A stretch of 64,000 nucleotides of DNA from Myxococcales bacterium (GTDB lineage: Bacteria; Lernaellota; Lernaellaia; Lernaellales; Lernaellaceae), in the NCBI GenBank assembly GCA_012517325.1, contig JAAYVF010000006.1, positions 1-64,000 of the forward strand, in the 5' to 3' direction. The notes under the pieces are model-generated. The model worked only from the letters and a program-made list of their open reading frames with translations, did no database searches and had not been told where the DNA came from. This document shows positions 26,785 through 35,257 of the stretch, in pieces (position 1 is the stretch's first letter; every line of letters starts with the position of its first letter). The translations under genes and the position numbers were made by a program.

Positions 26785-27225
26785 ATGGGCAAATACTATC
26801 GCGACGCGGCAAACCTGTACGAGATCTACGGCTACTTCCTCAGCCGCATTTTGCAAGACGAAAAAATCGGCCGGAAAATGGCCAAGGCTGGAATCATCAT
26901 CCGCTTCATCTATACCGACCCCGATGCCGAGGTCACGATCGACCTGAAAAACCCGCCGGCCCAGCCAGGTTATCACGGCACTTTCTATCTGGGGCCGTGC
27001 GAATTGAAACCCGACGTTTGGACCAAACAGTCGGCCGACCATTCGCACAGCTTCTGGCACGGTCACGAAAACCCGGTCGCCTCGGTGGCGCGCGGCCAGG
27101 TCAAACAGGGCGGCAACATCGTGGCGATGCTCAAGCTGCTGCCGGTCGTCCGGCCCGCCTTCGCGATGTTCCCGGTCATTCTAAAGGAAATGGGGTTGGA
27201 TGATTTGATCCTGGTCAAGAGCTGA
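26785..27225 (+). CDS. SCP2 sterol-binding-like protein
   Basis: This is a 146-residue protein with the SCP2 fold pattern. IIIRFIYTDPDAEVTIDLKN corresponds to the strand pair that in the family reads as -x-F-x-x-x-(D/G)-. It is followed by GTFYLGPCELKPDVWTKQSA, the D-x-x-x-x-x-S/A-D helix, and then VARGQVKQGGNIVAMLKLLP with the G-K-x-x-x-x-G-(D/N) loop. Such domains bind hydrophobic ligands such as sterols or acyl chains. First gene of the catabolic cluster, after a GGAGGG ribosome site. It suggests that the substrate or an intermediate is lipid-like. Confidence 0.7.
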   Translation: MGKYYRDAANLYEIYGYFLSRILQDEKIGRKMAKAGIIIRFIYTDPDAEVTIDLKNPPAQPGYHGTFYLGPCELKPDVWTKQSADHSHSFWHGHENPVASVARGQVKQGGNIVAMLKLLPVVRPAFAMFPVILKEMGLDDLILVKS

Positions 27226-27244
27226 TCGAGGGAAGGTGACGGCC

Positions 27245-27796
27245 ATGTCGATCAAATACGCCATTCTGGGGTTGCTGCAATACAAAGACCTGCACGGCTA
27301 CCGCATCAAAAAGCTCATCGAACGCGACTTCGGTTTCATGTGGACGGTCAATTACGGCCAGATCTATCCGGCGCTCAAGGGGATGCTGGATGAAGGGCTG
27401 GTCACGATGAAGGTCGTGGAAAAGTCGGACTCGCCGAACCGCAAGCTGTATTCGATCACCGAAAAAGGCCGGCAAAGCTTCCTGTCGTGGCTGGAAGCCG
27501 AACCGGAGCGGCGGCTGTTCATCCGCGATCCGTTTCTGCTGCGGTTTCCGTTCTTCGCCTCGACCGACGCGGAACGGGTGCTCGCGGGCATCGACGAGCA
27601 GATCGGTTTTTACGGCCGGCAACTGGCGCTCCGCAAAAAATTTATCGACAACCGGCGGCGCGGCGACCGGTACGTCCGCCTCGCCACCGACCTGGGCATC
27701 CGCTTTAACGAGATGATTCTCGGCTGGCTCGGTGACGCTCGGGAGGAAATCGTCAAGAGCCTTCCGGCGCAACCGGCGCGGGCACAGAACGGCTAA
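27245..27796 (+). CDS. PadR-family transcriptional regulator
   Basis: This is a 183-residue protein. The winged helix opens MSIKYAILGLLQYKDLHGYR with IKKLIERDF and YGQIYPALKGMLDEGLVTMK, the standard PadR signature, and NRKLYSITEKG forms the wing. A C-terminal Vir-like helical dimerisation region follows (INGFYGRQLALRKKF-type). The ATG at 27245 has GGAAGG eight bases upstream. PadR proteins usually repress nearby catabolic or stress genes in response to aromatic or hydrophobic ligands. Here it sits second in the cluster downstream of a promoter with a dyad. Confidence 0.88.
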   Translation: MSIKYAILGLLQYKDLHGYRIKKLIERDFGFMWTVNYGQIYPALKGMLDEGLVTMKVVEKSDSPNRKLYSITEKGRQSFLSWLEAEPERRLFIRDPFLLRFPFFASTDAERVLAGIDEQIGFYGRQLALRKKFIDNRRRGDRYVRLATDLGIRFNEMILGWLGDAREEIVKSLPAQPARAQNG

Positions 27797-27806
27797 GGGA
27801 GAGGGC

Positions 27807-28799
27807 ATGGAATACGGGGGCATCACGCTGGTGACGGGCGCGGCGGGCTTCATGGGGCGCCATGTCGTCAAGCACCTGGCCGAAAACGGCGCCAAGGTCC
27901 GCGCCACGGCCCGCCCGAAGAAAGACACCTCGTTCTTCGACCGGTTGGGCGTCGAGTTCGTGCCGGCCGACCTGACCAAGCCCGAAACGCTGCCGCGCCT
28001 GTTCGAAGGAAACGTCGAGCGGGTGTTTCACCTCGGCGCGATCTGCAATTTCTCGACGCCCTACGAAGACCTGCGCCCCACCAACGTCCTCGGCGTGGAG
28101 CACCTCACCCGCCTGGCGCTGGAGGCCAAGGTGAAATGCTACGTCCACGTCGGTTCCACCAGCGTTTACGGGCCGTATCGCGGCCGGCCGTTCGTCGAGG
28201 ACGCCCCGCGCGAACCGCAGGACAACTACGGCCGCAGCAAGCGCGACGGTGAAAACGTCGTCTGGCAACGCATCGCCGCGGGGCTGCCGGCGATCATCAC
28301 TCGCCCCTGCACGGTTTACGGCCCCGGCTGCAACGACGGCGCCGGCAAGGCGTTTTCGCGGCCCACATCGATCACCGCCATCCCCGGCGACGGCCGCCAG
28401 CGGTTGTCCAACGTGCGGGCCGAGGACGTCGCCATCGCGGTGGAGCACCTGTCGCGGCAACCGGCGGCATTCGGCCGGGCGTTCAACCTCGGCGACGGCT
28501 GCTACCCGACGCTGGAAGAAGCGCTGCGGCTGGCCGCCGAGGCCTTCGGCCGGAAACCGCCGACGCTGCATCTGCCGCTGCCGCTGGTGAAATCGCTGGC
28601 GCGGCTCGACGGTCTGATCGCCGGTTGGCGCGGGCGGATTCCCGACCTCGAATCCGACGCGGTGGCTTACCTGGATCGCGACTACATCGTGGATACCTCG
28701 GCCCTGACGGCGACGGGCTGCCGGCTGCGGTATCCGGATTTCTCGGCATCGATGCGGCAGATCGGGCAATGGTGGCGGGAACACGGCGCGGCAAGCTGA
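27807..28799 (+). CDS. NAD(P)-dependent epimerase/dehydratase (extended SDR, 3beta-HSD-like)
   Basis: This is a 330-residue protein. The nucleotide-binding loop is LVTGAAGFMGRHVVKHLAEN, the acidic middle ATARPKKDTSF, and the catalytic Ser is in HVGSTSVYGPYRG with YGRSK (Y-x3-K) about 30 residues on. RPCTVYGPGCND is the conserved R-P-x-x-x-Y-G-P segment. Extended SDRs of this type act on nucleotide sugars or on 3-hydroxysteroids/isoprenoids; the cluster context favours a lipid-like alcohol. I chose the ATG at 27807 (GGGAGAGGGC before it) rather than an upstream codon inside the PadR gene. Confidence 0.85.
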   Translation: MEYGGITLVTGAAGFMGRHVVKHLAENGAKVRATARPKKDTSFFDRLGVEFVPADLTKPETLPRLFEGNVERVFHLGAICNFSTPYEDLRPTNVLGVEHLTRLALEAKVKCYVHVGSTSVYGPYRGRPFVEDAPREPQDNYGRSKRDGENVVWQRIAAGLPAIITRPCTVYGPGCNDGAGKAFSRPTSITAIPGDGRQRLSNVRAEDVAIAVEHLSRQPAAFGRAFNLGDGCYPTLEEALRLAAEAFGRKPPTLHLPLPLVKSLARLDGLIAGWRGRIPDLESDAVAYLDRDYIVDTSALTATGCRLRYPDFSASMRQIGQWWREHGAAS

Positions 28800-28821
28800 G
28801 GCGCGCCAAAGGAGCGTAAGG

Positions 28822-29637
28822 ATGGATGTAATCGTCATTACGGGCGTCGCGCAAGGGATGGGTCGCGAGGTGGCCAAGCTGCTGGCGGCCGGCGGCGATG
28901 CGATCGCCGGCTTCGACGTGGACGGCGCGGGCATCGAATCGCTGCAAAAGGAATTGCCGGGCGATCATCTGCTGACCCGGCTGGACGTCACGGACCTCGC
29001 GGGCATCGCCGCGTTCCGCGACCGGGTGTTGGAAAAATACGGCCACGTCGACACCGTGCTGTCCAACGTGGGCATCGGATTTTTCGGCCCCTTCGAGGAA
29101 GTGAATCTGCCCAAGGCCGCCAAGTGCCTGGAGATCAACGTGATCGGCACCGCCGCCATCTTTCAGGCCTTCATTCCGCGGATGCGCGAACGCCGCGCCG
29201 GCAAGTTGATCGCCGTCTCCTCGCTGGTCGGGCAGATCCCGTTCCCCTTCGAATCCATCTACACGGCGAGCAAGTTCGCGGTCGAAGGCCTGGTGCTTTC
29301 GATGCGGCTGGAACTGGAGCCGTTCGGCATTCGAATGGCCTTGATTCAACCGGCGCAGGTTTCGACCTCTTTCGCGGCCAAGATTCATTTTCTGCCGCCG
29401 GAGGGCTCGCCGTACCGCGACCGGGTCAACCGCTTCATCAACAAGGACAACGAGCTGATCAAGACCGCGCCGAACCCGCTCCAGGCGGCCAAGGTGATTT
29501 ACGGCGTGGTGAAAAATCCCGCGCCCAAGTTGCACAACCAGATCGATTTCAAGAGCAGGTTTTTCATGGGGCTGAACCGGGTGCTGCCGACCAAGCTGCG
29601 TGACCTGATTCTGCTCGACACGATGGACATCAAATAG
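28822..29637 (+). CDS. Short-chain dehydrogenase/reductase
   Basis: This is a 271-residue classical SDR. The cofactor loop is VIVITGVAQGMGREVAKLLA, the structural Asn motif is LSNVGIG, the catalytic Ser is in IAVSSLVGQ, and Tyr/Lys are in IYTASKFAVEG (Y-x3-K). Asp37-type residue AGFDVDG predicts NAD(H) preference. It would oxidise or reduce a secondary alcohol. It follows the epimerase by 22 bases and precedes the glycyl radical enzyme, so it probably works on the same compound. Confidence 0.88.
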   Translation: MDVIVITGVAQGMGREVAKLLAAGGDAIAGFDVDGAGIESLQKELPGDHLLTRLDVTDLAGIAAFRDRVLEKYGHVDTVLSNVGIGFFGPFEEVNLPKAAKCLEINVIGTAAIFQAFIPRMRERRAGKLIAVSSLVGQIPFPFESIYTASKFAVEGLVLSMRLELEPFGIRMALIQPAQVSTSFAAKIHFLPPEGSPYRDRVNRFINKDNELIKTAPNPLQAAKVIYGVVKNPAPKLHNQIDFKSRFFMGLNRVLPTKLRDLILLDTMDIK

Positions 29638-29676
29638 CGGCGCGCGAACGATCAACAATTTCGGGAGGCGTTTCCC

Positions 29677-32049
29677 ATGCCGGCAATCGCAACGATCAGG
29701 GGTACGGAACGGGTGCGGCGCTTGCGCCGGCGCATCATCGACGCGCCGCGCGAGGTCTGCGTCGAACGCGCCCGCTATCTGACGCAGGCCATGGCGGAAA
29801 ACTGGAACGAACCGGCGCTGACGCGAATGAGCCGGGCGTTCTCGCACGTCCTGGGAAACATCAGCGTCATCATCCGCGACGACGAGCTGATCGTCGGTTG
29901 CCGCACCAGCCGGCTCAACGGCGCGCCGCTGTTTCCGGAAAACAAGAGCGGCTGGATCGAAGGGGATCTGGAAACCTTCAACGACCGCGAATTGCAGCGG
30001 GTGACCATCACGCCGGAACAGCAGCGCGAGCTGCGCGAGGACATCCTGCCGTTCTGGTCCGGCAAGACCGTGCAAAACCGCTTCGAGGAACTGGCGCCGC
30101 CCGACGTGCTCGCCGACATGGACAAGTACATCTTCACCATGATTCTGGAAATCACCTACGGCGTAGGCCATTTCACGATGAACCACGAAAAAATGCTGCG
30201 CGTGGGCCTCGCCGGCATCATCGCCGAGGCCGAGGAGCATTGGCGCCGGCTGTCGGCCGCGGAGCGCGCCGGTGAAAAAGGGCTCTTTTACCAGGCGTTG
30301 ATTTGCTCGTGCCGAGCGCTGGTGCGCTTTGCCAATCGTTACGCCGAACTGGCCGAAAAAATGGCCGGGGAAGCGGCCGATCCCCGGCGGGCCGCCGAAC
30401 TGAAAAGCATCGCCGCGATCTGCCGCCGCGTACCCGAGCATCCGGCGACTTCCTTCCGCGAGGCGATCCAGGCGGTTTACTTCACGCACCTGGCGGCGCA
30501 GATCGAATCCGGCGGTAACTCCATTTCCATCGGGCGGATCGATCAGATTCTGCATCCTTATTTTCAAAAGGATGCGCTGGCCGGCGCGATCACGCCGGAC
30601 GAGGCCGAGGAACTGCTGTCGCTGCTGTACCTCAAAACCAACGAAATCTGGAACATCCTGGAGGAAGCGTTCATTCCCGGTGGCGAAGGGCCCGAGGGCA
30701 AAACCACGCAGAATGTCGTGGTCGGCGGCGTCGGACCGGACGGCCGGGACGCCACGAACGAACTGAGCTATCTCGCGCTGGACGCGTACGCCGCGGTGCA
30801 GACCGTTCAGCCTAATTTCGGCGTGCGGCTCGGCCCGGACGCGCCCGCCGATTTTGTCGCCCGCGCGGTGCAATACGCCCGCGACGGCGTGCTGCTGCAC
30901 CTGTTCAACGACCGGGTGATCATCGACTCGCTGCAAAAAGCGGGGCATACGCTGCCGGACGCGCGCAATTACGGGGTCGTCGGCTGCCTCGAGCCCAACG
31001 CGCAGGGAAAGACCTACGGCTCGACCTTCGCGGTGCAATTCAGCGGCATCAAGTGCCTGGAACTGGCGCTGAGCAACGGCATCGACGGCGTCTTCGGCAA
31101 TCAGGCGGGCCTCGAAACCGGCGACCCGGCGGCTTTCGCCTCGTTCGACGAGGTTTGGAACGCCTATCACGCCCAGTCGGCGCATTTCCTGAAGCAGATG
31201 GTCCGGGGCATGGCCGCGATGGATCAGGCGGTGGCCGAACTGGCGCCGTCGCCGTTCGCCTCGGCGATGATCGAGGGGCCGATGGCGAAGGGGCTCGACC
31301 TGACGCGCGGCGGGGCCGTCTACAACTCGACCGGCGTGGAATTGATCGGTTTCGCCAACGTGGCCGACAGCCTGTACGCGATTCAAAAGGGCGTGTTCGA
31401 GGATCGCGTGCTGACGATGGCGGAACTGGCCGCTTTCCTGGCCGACGATTGGGACGGCGCCGAGGAAAAGCAGGCCTATCTGGCGAACAAGATCGCCAAG
31501 TTCGGCAACGACGACGACGCGGTCGACGCCATGGGCGCCCGGGTCGTCGCGCATTTCTGCGACGAGGTGCTGAAACACGAGAACTACCGCGGCGGCCGCT
31601 TCTGGCCGGGGATTTTTTCGGTCGGGTTCCACGTGGCGATGGGCGCGTTCGCCGGCGCCAGCCCCGACGGCCGCCCCGCCGGCGGCATCCTGGGCAATGG
31701 CATCACGCCCGCCAACGGCCGGGCGCTCAAGGGGCCGACGGCGGTGTTCAATTCGGTGACCAAGCTGCCGCTCGGCCGCATTCACAACGGCGTGAACCTG
31801 AACATGCGGTTCAACCGCGAGTATTTGCGGCCGGATGTCCTGCAGGCGCTGGTGCGGGCCTATTTCGCCAAGGGCGGCGTGCAGGTGCAGTTCAACATGA
31901 TCGACTCGGAACAGTTGCGCCAAGCGCAGGCTCACCCCGACGAGTACCGCGACCTCGTGGTGCGGGTCAGCGGCTATTCGGCACTGTTCACGGGGCTGAG
32001 CGAAACGGCGCAGAACGAAATCATCGAGCGCACGGAGTATCAGGCCTGA
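29677..32049 (+). CDS. Glycyl radical enzyme, dehydratase/lyase class
   Basis: This is a 790-residue protein of the pyruvate formate-lyase superfamily. The thiyl Cys is in VVGCLEPNAQGKTYGS (about residue 437) with Glu at 439, and the glycyl radical is in RVSGYSALF (Gly near 766). One Cys followed by x-Glu, and this spacing and length, match glycerol/diol dehydratase, choline lyase and hydroxyproline dehydratase rather than PFL (Cys-Cys). A His in GVGHFTMNHEK (about 165) fits the substrate pocket. The segment ESGGNSISIGR has Asn where those enzymes usually have His, so the substrate is probably different. No activating radical SAM enzyme is adjacent. Oxygen-sensitive. Confidence 0.9.
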   Translation: MPAIATIRGTERVRRLRRRIIDAPREVCVERARYLTQAMAENWNEPALTRMSRAFSHVLGNISVIIRDDELIVGCRTSRLNGAPLFPENKSGWIEGDLETFNDRELQRVTITPEQQRELREDILPFWSGKTVQNRFEELAPPDVLADMDKYIFTMILEITYGVGHFTMNHEKMLRVGLAGIIAEAEEHWRRLSAAERAGEKGLFYQALICSCRALVRFANRYAELAEKMAGEAADPRRAAELKSIAAICRRVPEHPATSFREAIQAVYFTHLAAQIESGGNSISIGRIDQILHPYFQKDALAGAITPDEAEELLSLLYLKTNEIWNILEEAFIPGGEGPEGKTTQNVVVGGVGPDGRDATNELSYLALDAYAAVQTVQPNFGVRLGPDAPADFVARAVQYARDGVLLHLFNDRVIIDSLQKAGHTLPDARNYGVVGCLEPNAQGKTYGSTFAVQFSGIKCLELALSNGIDGVFGNQAGLETGDPAAFASFDEVWNAYHAQSAHFLKQMVRGMAAMDQAVAELAPSPFASAMIEGPMAKGLDLTRGGAVYNSTGVELIGFANVADSLYAIQKGVFEDRVLTMAELAAFLADDWDGAEEKQAYLANKIAKFGNDDDAVDAMGARVVAHFCDEVLKHENYRGGRFWPGIFSVGFHVAMGAFAGASPDGRPAGGILGNGITPANGRALKGPTAVFNSVTKLPLGRIHNGVNLNMRFNREYLRPDVLQALVRAYFAKGGVQVQFNMIDSEQLRQAQAHPDEYRDLVVRVSGYSALFTGLSETAQNEIIERTEYQA

Positions 32050-32080
32050 CGCCCGGCCGGGCGGCCGGCGGAGGAGTGGC

Positions 32081-33016
32081 ATGTCCAAGACCATGACGAT
32101 GACGAAGGCGGTCGCGCAGTTCGTGCACGACGGCGATTTTCTGTTTATCGGCGGCTATATCTGCCGCACGCCGTTCGCCGCGATCCACGAGATCATCCGG
32201 CAGGGTAAGAAGAATCTGACGATCACCCGCAGCAACGCCGCCGACGATTTCGACCTGCTGATCGGGGCGGGACTGGTGAAGCGCTTCATCGCGACGTTTC
32301 TATCGCTCGGTTTTTACGGCCTGGGGCGCTGTTACCGGCGCAGCCTGGAGCAGGGGATTCCGCACCGGATCGAGGTCGAGGAATACACCAACCTGTCGCT
32401 GCCGATGATGCTCATGGCCGGTTCGATGGGCATGCCCTTCGTGCCGGTGAAGGACATGGCCGGTTCGGACCTGCTCAACGTGAAATCGTTTCTGGGCGAA
32501 GGCAAGTACAAGGTGATCGATTCGCCGTTCGACGGCCGGAAGACCGTGTTGGTGCCGGCGTTGAATCCGGACCTGGCCATCATTCACGTGCAACAGGCCG
32601 ACGAGGACGGCAACGCCCAGATGTGGGGCATCGGCGGCGATTGCCAGGTCGGCGCCATGGCGGCGAAAAAAGTCATCGTCAGTTGCGAGCGGATCGTCAG
32701 CCGCGAAACCGTCGGCAAGGATCCGTCGCGGACCATCGTGCCGGATTTCAAGGTCGTCGCGGTGGTGGAGGAACCGTTCGGCGCGCACCCCGGCTACACG
32801 CCCGGCTTTTACGACGTCGATTTCGCGTTCGGCAACCTTTACAAAGACGCCTCCGCGACCGTGGAGGGATTTCAAAAATTTCTCGACGAATGGGTCTTGG
32901 GCGTGCCGAGCCGCACCAAGTACATCGAGCATTACATCGACAAAATGGGGTACGCGGCCTATCGCAACCTGCAAGCCAAATTCGATTACGGCTACCCGGT
33001 CAGTTACTCGTACTAG
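32081..33016 (+). CDS. CoA-transferase, alpha subunit (glutaconate CoA-transferase-like)
   Basis: This is a 311-residue class I CoA-transferase alpha subunit. The N-terminal GDFLFIGGYICRTPFA carries the G-x-G-G-like CoA loop; LTITRSNAADDFDLLIGAGL, MAGSMGMPFVPV and PDLAIIHVQQADEDGNAQMW follow. It resembles GctA. With the next gene it would move CoA from acetyl-CoA or another donor onto a carboxylate produced in the pathway. It starts 31 bases after the glycyl radical enzyme. Confidence 0.85.
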   Translation: MSKTMTMTKAVAQFVHDGDFLFIGGYICRTPFAAIHEIIRQGKKNLTITRSNAADDFDLLIGAGLVKRFIATFLSLGFYGLGRCYRRSLEQGIPHRIEVEEYTNLSLPMMLMAGSMGMPFVPVKDMAGSDLLNVKSFLGEGKYKVIDSPFDGRKTVLVPALNPDLAIIHVQQADEDGNAQMWGIGGDCQVGAMAAKKVIVSCERIVSRETVGKDPSRTIVPDFKVVAVVEEPFGAHPGYTPGFYDVDFAFGNLYKDASATVEGFQKFLDEWVLGVPSRTKYIEHYIDKMGYAAYRNLQAKFDYGYPVSYSY

Positions 33017-33051
33017 GCGTCGCCGCGACGCCGCTCAGTGGGAGTGGAAAA

Positions 33052-33852
33052 ATGGTTGAACATGCCGCCGATTACATCAAGCCGGAACTGATGGCCTGTT
33101 GCGGCGCGCGGGAAATCCAGGACGGCAACATCGTGCTGGTGGGCACCGGTTTTCCCACCATGTCGGCGAACATCGCCCGGTACACTCACGCGCCCAACGC
33201 GCGGCTGATGCAGGAGTCGGGCGTCTACGACGCGCAGCCGAAGCGCCCCGCGCTCTCGGTCGGCGACCCGTGCCTGAATCCGGGCGCCGCGATGGTCGGC
33301 GGCCTGCTCGAAATCATGGGAATGTTTCTGCAGGGAGGCTGCGTCGACGTGGGCTTTCTGGCGGGCTCCCAGGTCGACAAATTCGGCAACATCAACACCA
33401 CTGTCATCGGCGATTACCACCATCCGAAAAGCCGGCTACCGGGCAGTGGCGGCGCCAATCCGATCGGTTCGCTGGCGAAAAAGACGCTGATCATCGCGCT
33501 GCACGACACCCGCCGGCTGACCGAAAAAGTCGATTTCATCACCACGCCGGGTTACATCGACGGCGCGGGGGCGCGCGAAAAATGGGGCCTGCCGCCGAAC
33601 ACCGGGCCCGAGGTCATCATCACCAACAAGGCCGTGCTGCGGTTCGACCGGGCCACCGGCGAAGCCTATCTGGCGACCTATCACCCCGGCACGACGGTCG
33701 ACGAAGTCGTCAAGAACACGCCGTGGGATTTGAAAATCGCCGACGACGTGCACGAAACCGAGCCGCCGCGCGCCGCCGAGATCCGCGCGCTGCGTGAAAT
33801 CCTCGATCCCAATCGGATGATCAAGATTTACGAAAGCCGCGGCTACGTTTGA
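33052..33852 (+). CDS. CoA-transferase, beta subunit (glutaconate CoA-transferase-like)
   Basis: This is a 266-residue protein. The ATG at 33052 follows GGGAGTGG. LMQESGVYDAQPKRP carries the likely catalytic Glu (E-S-G), which forms the glutamyl-CoA thioester in this family. QVDKFGNINTTVIGDYHHPK, then GSGGANPIGSLAKKT are typical of GctB-like subunits. The open frame extends about 140 codons upstream, but that part overlaps the alpha subunit out of frame and is not real. Confidence 0.85.
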   Translation: MVEHAADYIKPELMACCGAREIQDGNIVLVGTGFPTMSANIARYTHAPNARLMQESGVYDAQPKRPALSVGDPCLNPGAAMVGGLLEIMGMFLQGGCVDVGFLAGSQVDKFGNINTTVIGDYHHPKSRLPGSGGANPIGSLAKKTLIIALHDTRRLTEKVDFITTPGYIDGAGAREKWGLPPNTGPEVIITNKAVLRFDRATGEAYLATYHPGTTVDEVVKNTPWDLKIADDVHETEPPRAAEIRALREILDPNRMIKIYESRGYV

Positions 33853-33871
33853 GCCGCGATCGACGGGAAGG

Positions 33872-35245
33872 ATGCCGATGGACGAAACGAAAAAACTGGC
33901 CGATTTCGCGGCGGCGATCGCCTACGACGAATTGCCGGCGGCGGTCGTCGAAAAGGCCAAGCATTGCCTGCTCGATTTTTTCGCCAATATCTACGGCTCG
34001 CTGCAAATCGAAGAGGTCGCCCGCGTGGTCGCGTCCGTGCGCGCGCAAGGCGGACCGGAAACCGCGACGGTTTTAGGCGCCGGCTTTGCGACCGGCGTCC
34101 AGCCGGCCGCTTTTCTGAATGGCGTTCTGGCCGAAGCCCTCGAGGCCCAGGACGGATTGCGGTTCGGCGGCAACCACCCGGGCGTCGCCGTCATTCCGGC
34201 GGCGTTGGCGTTGGGCGAGCAACGGCGCCTCGACGGCAAACGGCTGATCGAAGCGATCGTCGCCGGCTATGAAGTGGCCGGCCGCGTCGCCGCCGCCATT
34301 CATCCGCACCACACGCTGTCCGGCTTTTTGCCGACGGGAACCTGCGGCGCGTTCGCGGCCGCGGCGGCGGCGGCGAAAATGCTGGGGCAGGACACCGCGC
34401 GGACGCTGCAGTCGCTGGGCATCGCCGGCTACCTCGCGCCGCTTTCGATGGCCGAACACCTGATGGGCGGATTCACCGCGAAAATCCTGCAGGGCGGGCA
34501 GGCGGCCGGCGCCGGCCTGATGGCGGCCGATCTGGCCGGGGCGGGGCTGACGGGCGCGCCCTATGTGCTCGAGGGGTCGCACCTGAACGGCGGTTTTACG
34601 CAGATCACCACGAAGAACAACGCCAACCTGGAACGGATCACCCAGGGCCTCGGCGCGGCGTACTCGATCAGCGACATTTATTTCAAGCCTTATACCGCCT
34701 GCCGCCACACGCACGGCAGCGCCCAGGCCGCGCTGGCCTTGAGCCACGAACATTCTATTGCGCCCGGCGACATCGCGGCGGTGGACGTTTACACCTACAT
34801 GATCGCGGCGATCGCGGTCGGCAAGGGCGTCGAGAAAAACAGTTCCTTCGTCGCGGCGCAATTCTCCATTCCCTACGTGGTCGCGGCTTGCCTGATCGAC
34901 GGCGACATGGGGCCGTTGCAGTTCCGCCGCGAACGCATCGCCGACGAGGCGATTCTCGGCCTGGCGAAAAAAGTCACGGTTCACGCCGATAGCGAATTGA
35001 GCGAGCGTTATCCCGCGCAAACGGCGAGCCGCGTGGAAATCAAACTGGCCGACGGCCGCACGCTTACGCGGCAAGTCGACGAACCCAAGGGCGACCCGCG
35101 CGATCCGATGACCGCGGCCGACCTGGAAGCCAAGTTGCAACGTTTTGCCCCGGCGGACAAGAAAAACGGAACGGCGGAAATCGCCGCGTTGACGCTGGCG
35201 CTCGAGCAAATCGACGACCTTCGCCGATTGACATCCATAATTTAA
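33872..35245 (+). CDS. MmgE/PrpD-family protein
   Basis: This is a 457-residue protein of the MmgE/PrpD family (2-methylcitrate dehydratase, cis-aconitate decarboxylase and relatives). It has the N-terminal LADFAAAIAYDELPAAVVEK helix pair, GTCGAFAAAAAAAKMLGQD, the active-site-region YFKPYTACRHTHGSAQAALA, and QFSIPYVVAACLIDGD. It would hydrate/dehydrate or decarboxylate a hydroxy-acid or a cis-enoic acid. No citrate synthase or AcnD is nearby, so this is not a methylcitrate locus. Its role in this cluster is open. Confidence 0.85.
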   Translation: MPMDETKKLADFAAAIAYDELPAAVVEKAKHCLLDFFANIYGSLQIEEVARVVASVRAQGGPETATVLGAGFATGVQPAAFLNGVLAEALEAQDGLRFGGNHPGVAVIPAALALGEQRRLDGKRLIEAIVAGYEVAGRVAAAIHPHHTLSGFLPTGTCGAFAAAAAAAKMLGQDTARTLQSLGIAGYLAPLSMAEHLMGGFTAKILQGGQAAGAGLMAADLAGAGLTGAPYVLEGSHLNGGFTQITTKNNANLERITQGLGAAYSISDIYFKPYTACRHTHGSAQAALALSHEHSIAPGDIAAVDVYTYMIAAIAVGKGVEKNSSFVAAQFSIPYVVAACLIDGDMGPLQFRRERIADEAILGLAKKVTVHADSELSERYPAQTASRVEIKLADGRTLTRQVDEPKGDPRDPMTAADLEAKLQRFAPADKKNGTAEIAALTLALEQIDDLRRLTSII

Positions 35246-35257
35246 CGAGGTGGGTCC

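Noticed and set aside
28483-32094. 1203-codon minus-strand open frame
   Set aside because: It is antisense to the SDR and glycyl radical enzyme genes, has no ribosome site or domain, and arises from high-GC codon use.
33872-35245. Methylcitrate cycle prpD
   Set aside because: No prpC, prpB or acnD nearby; only family membership is supported.
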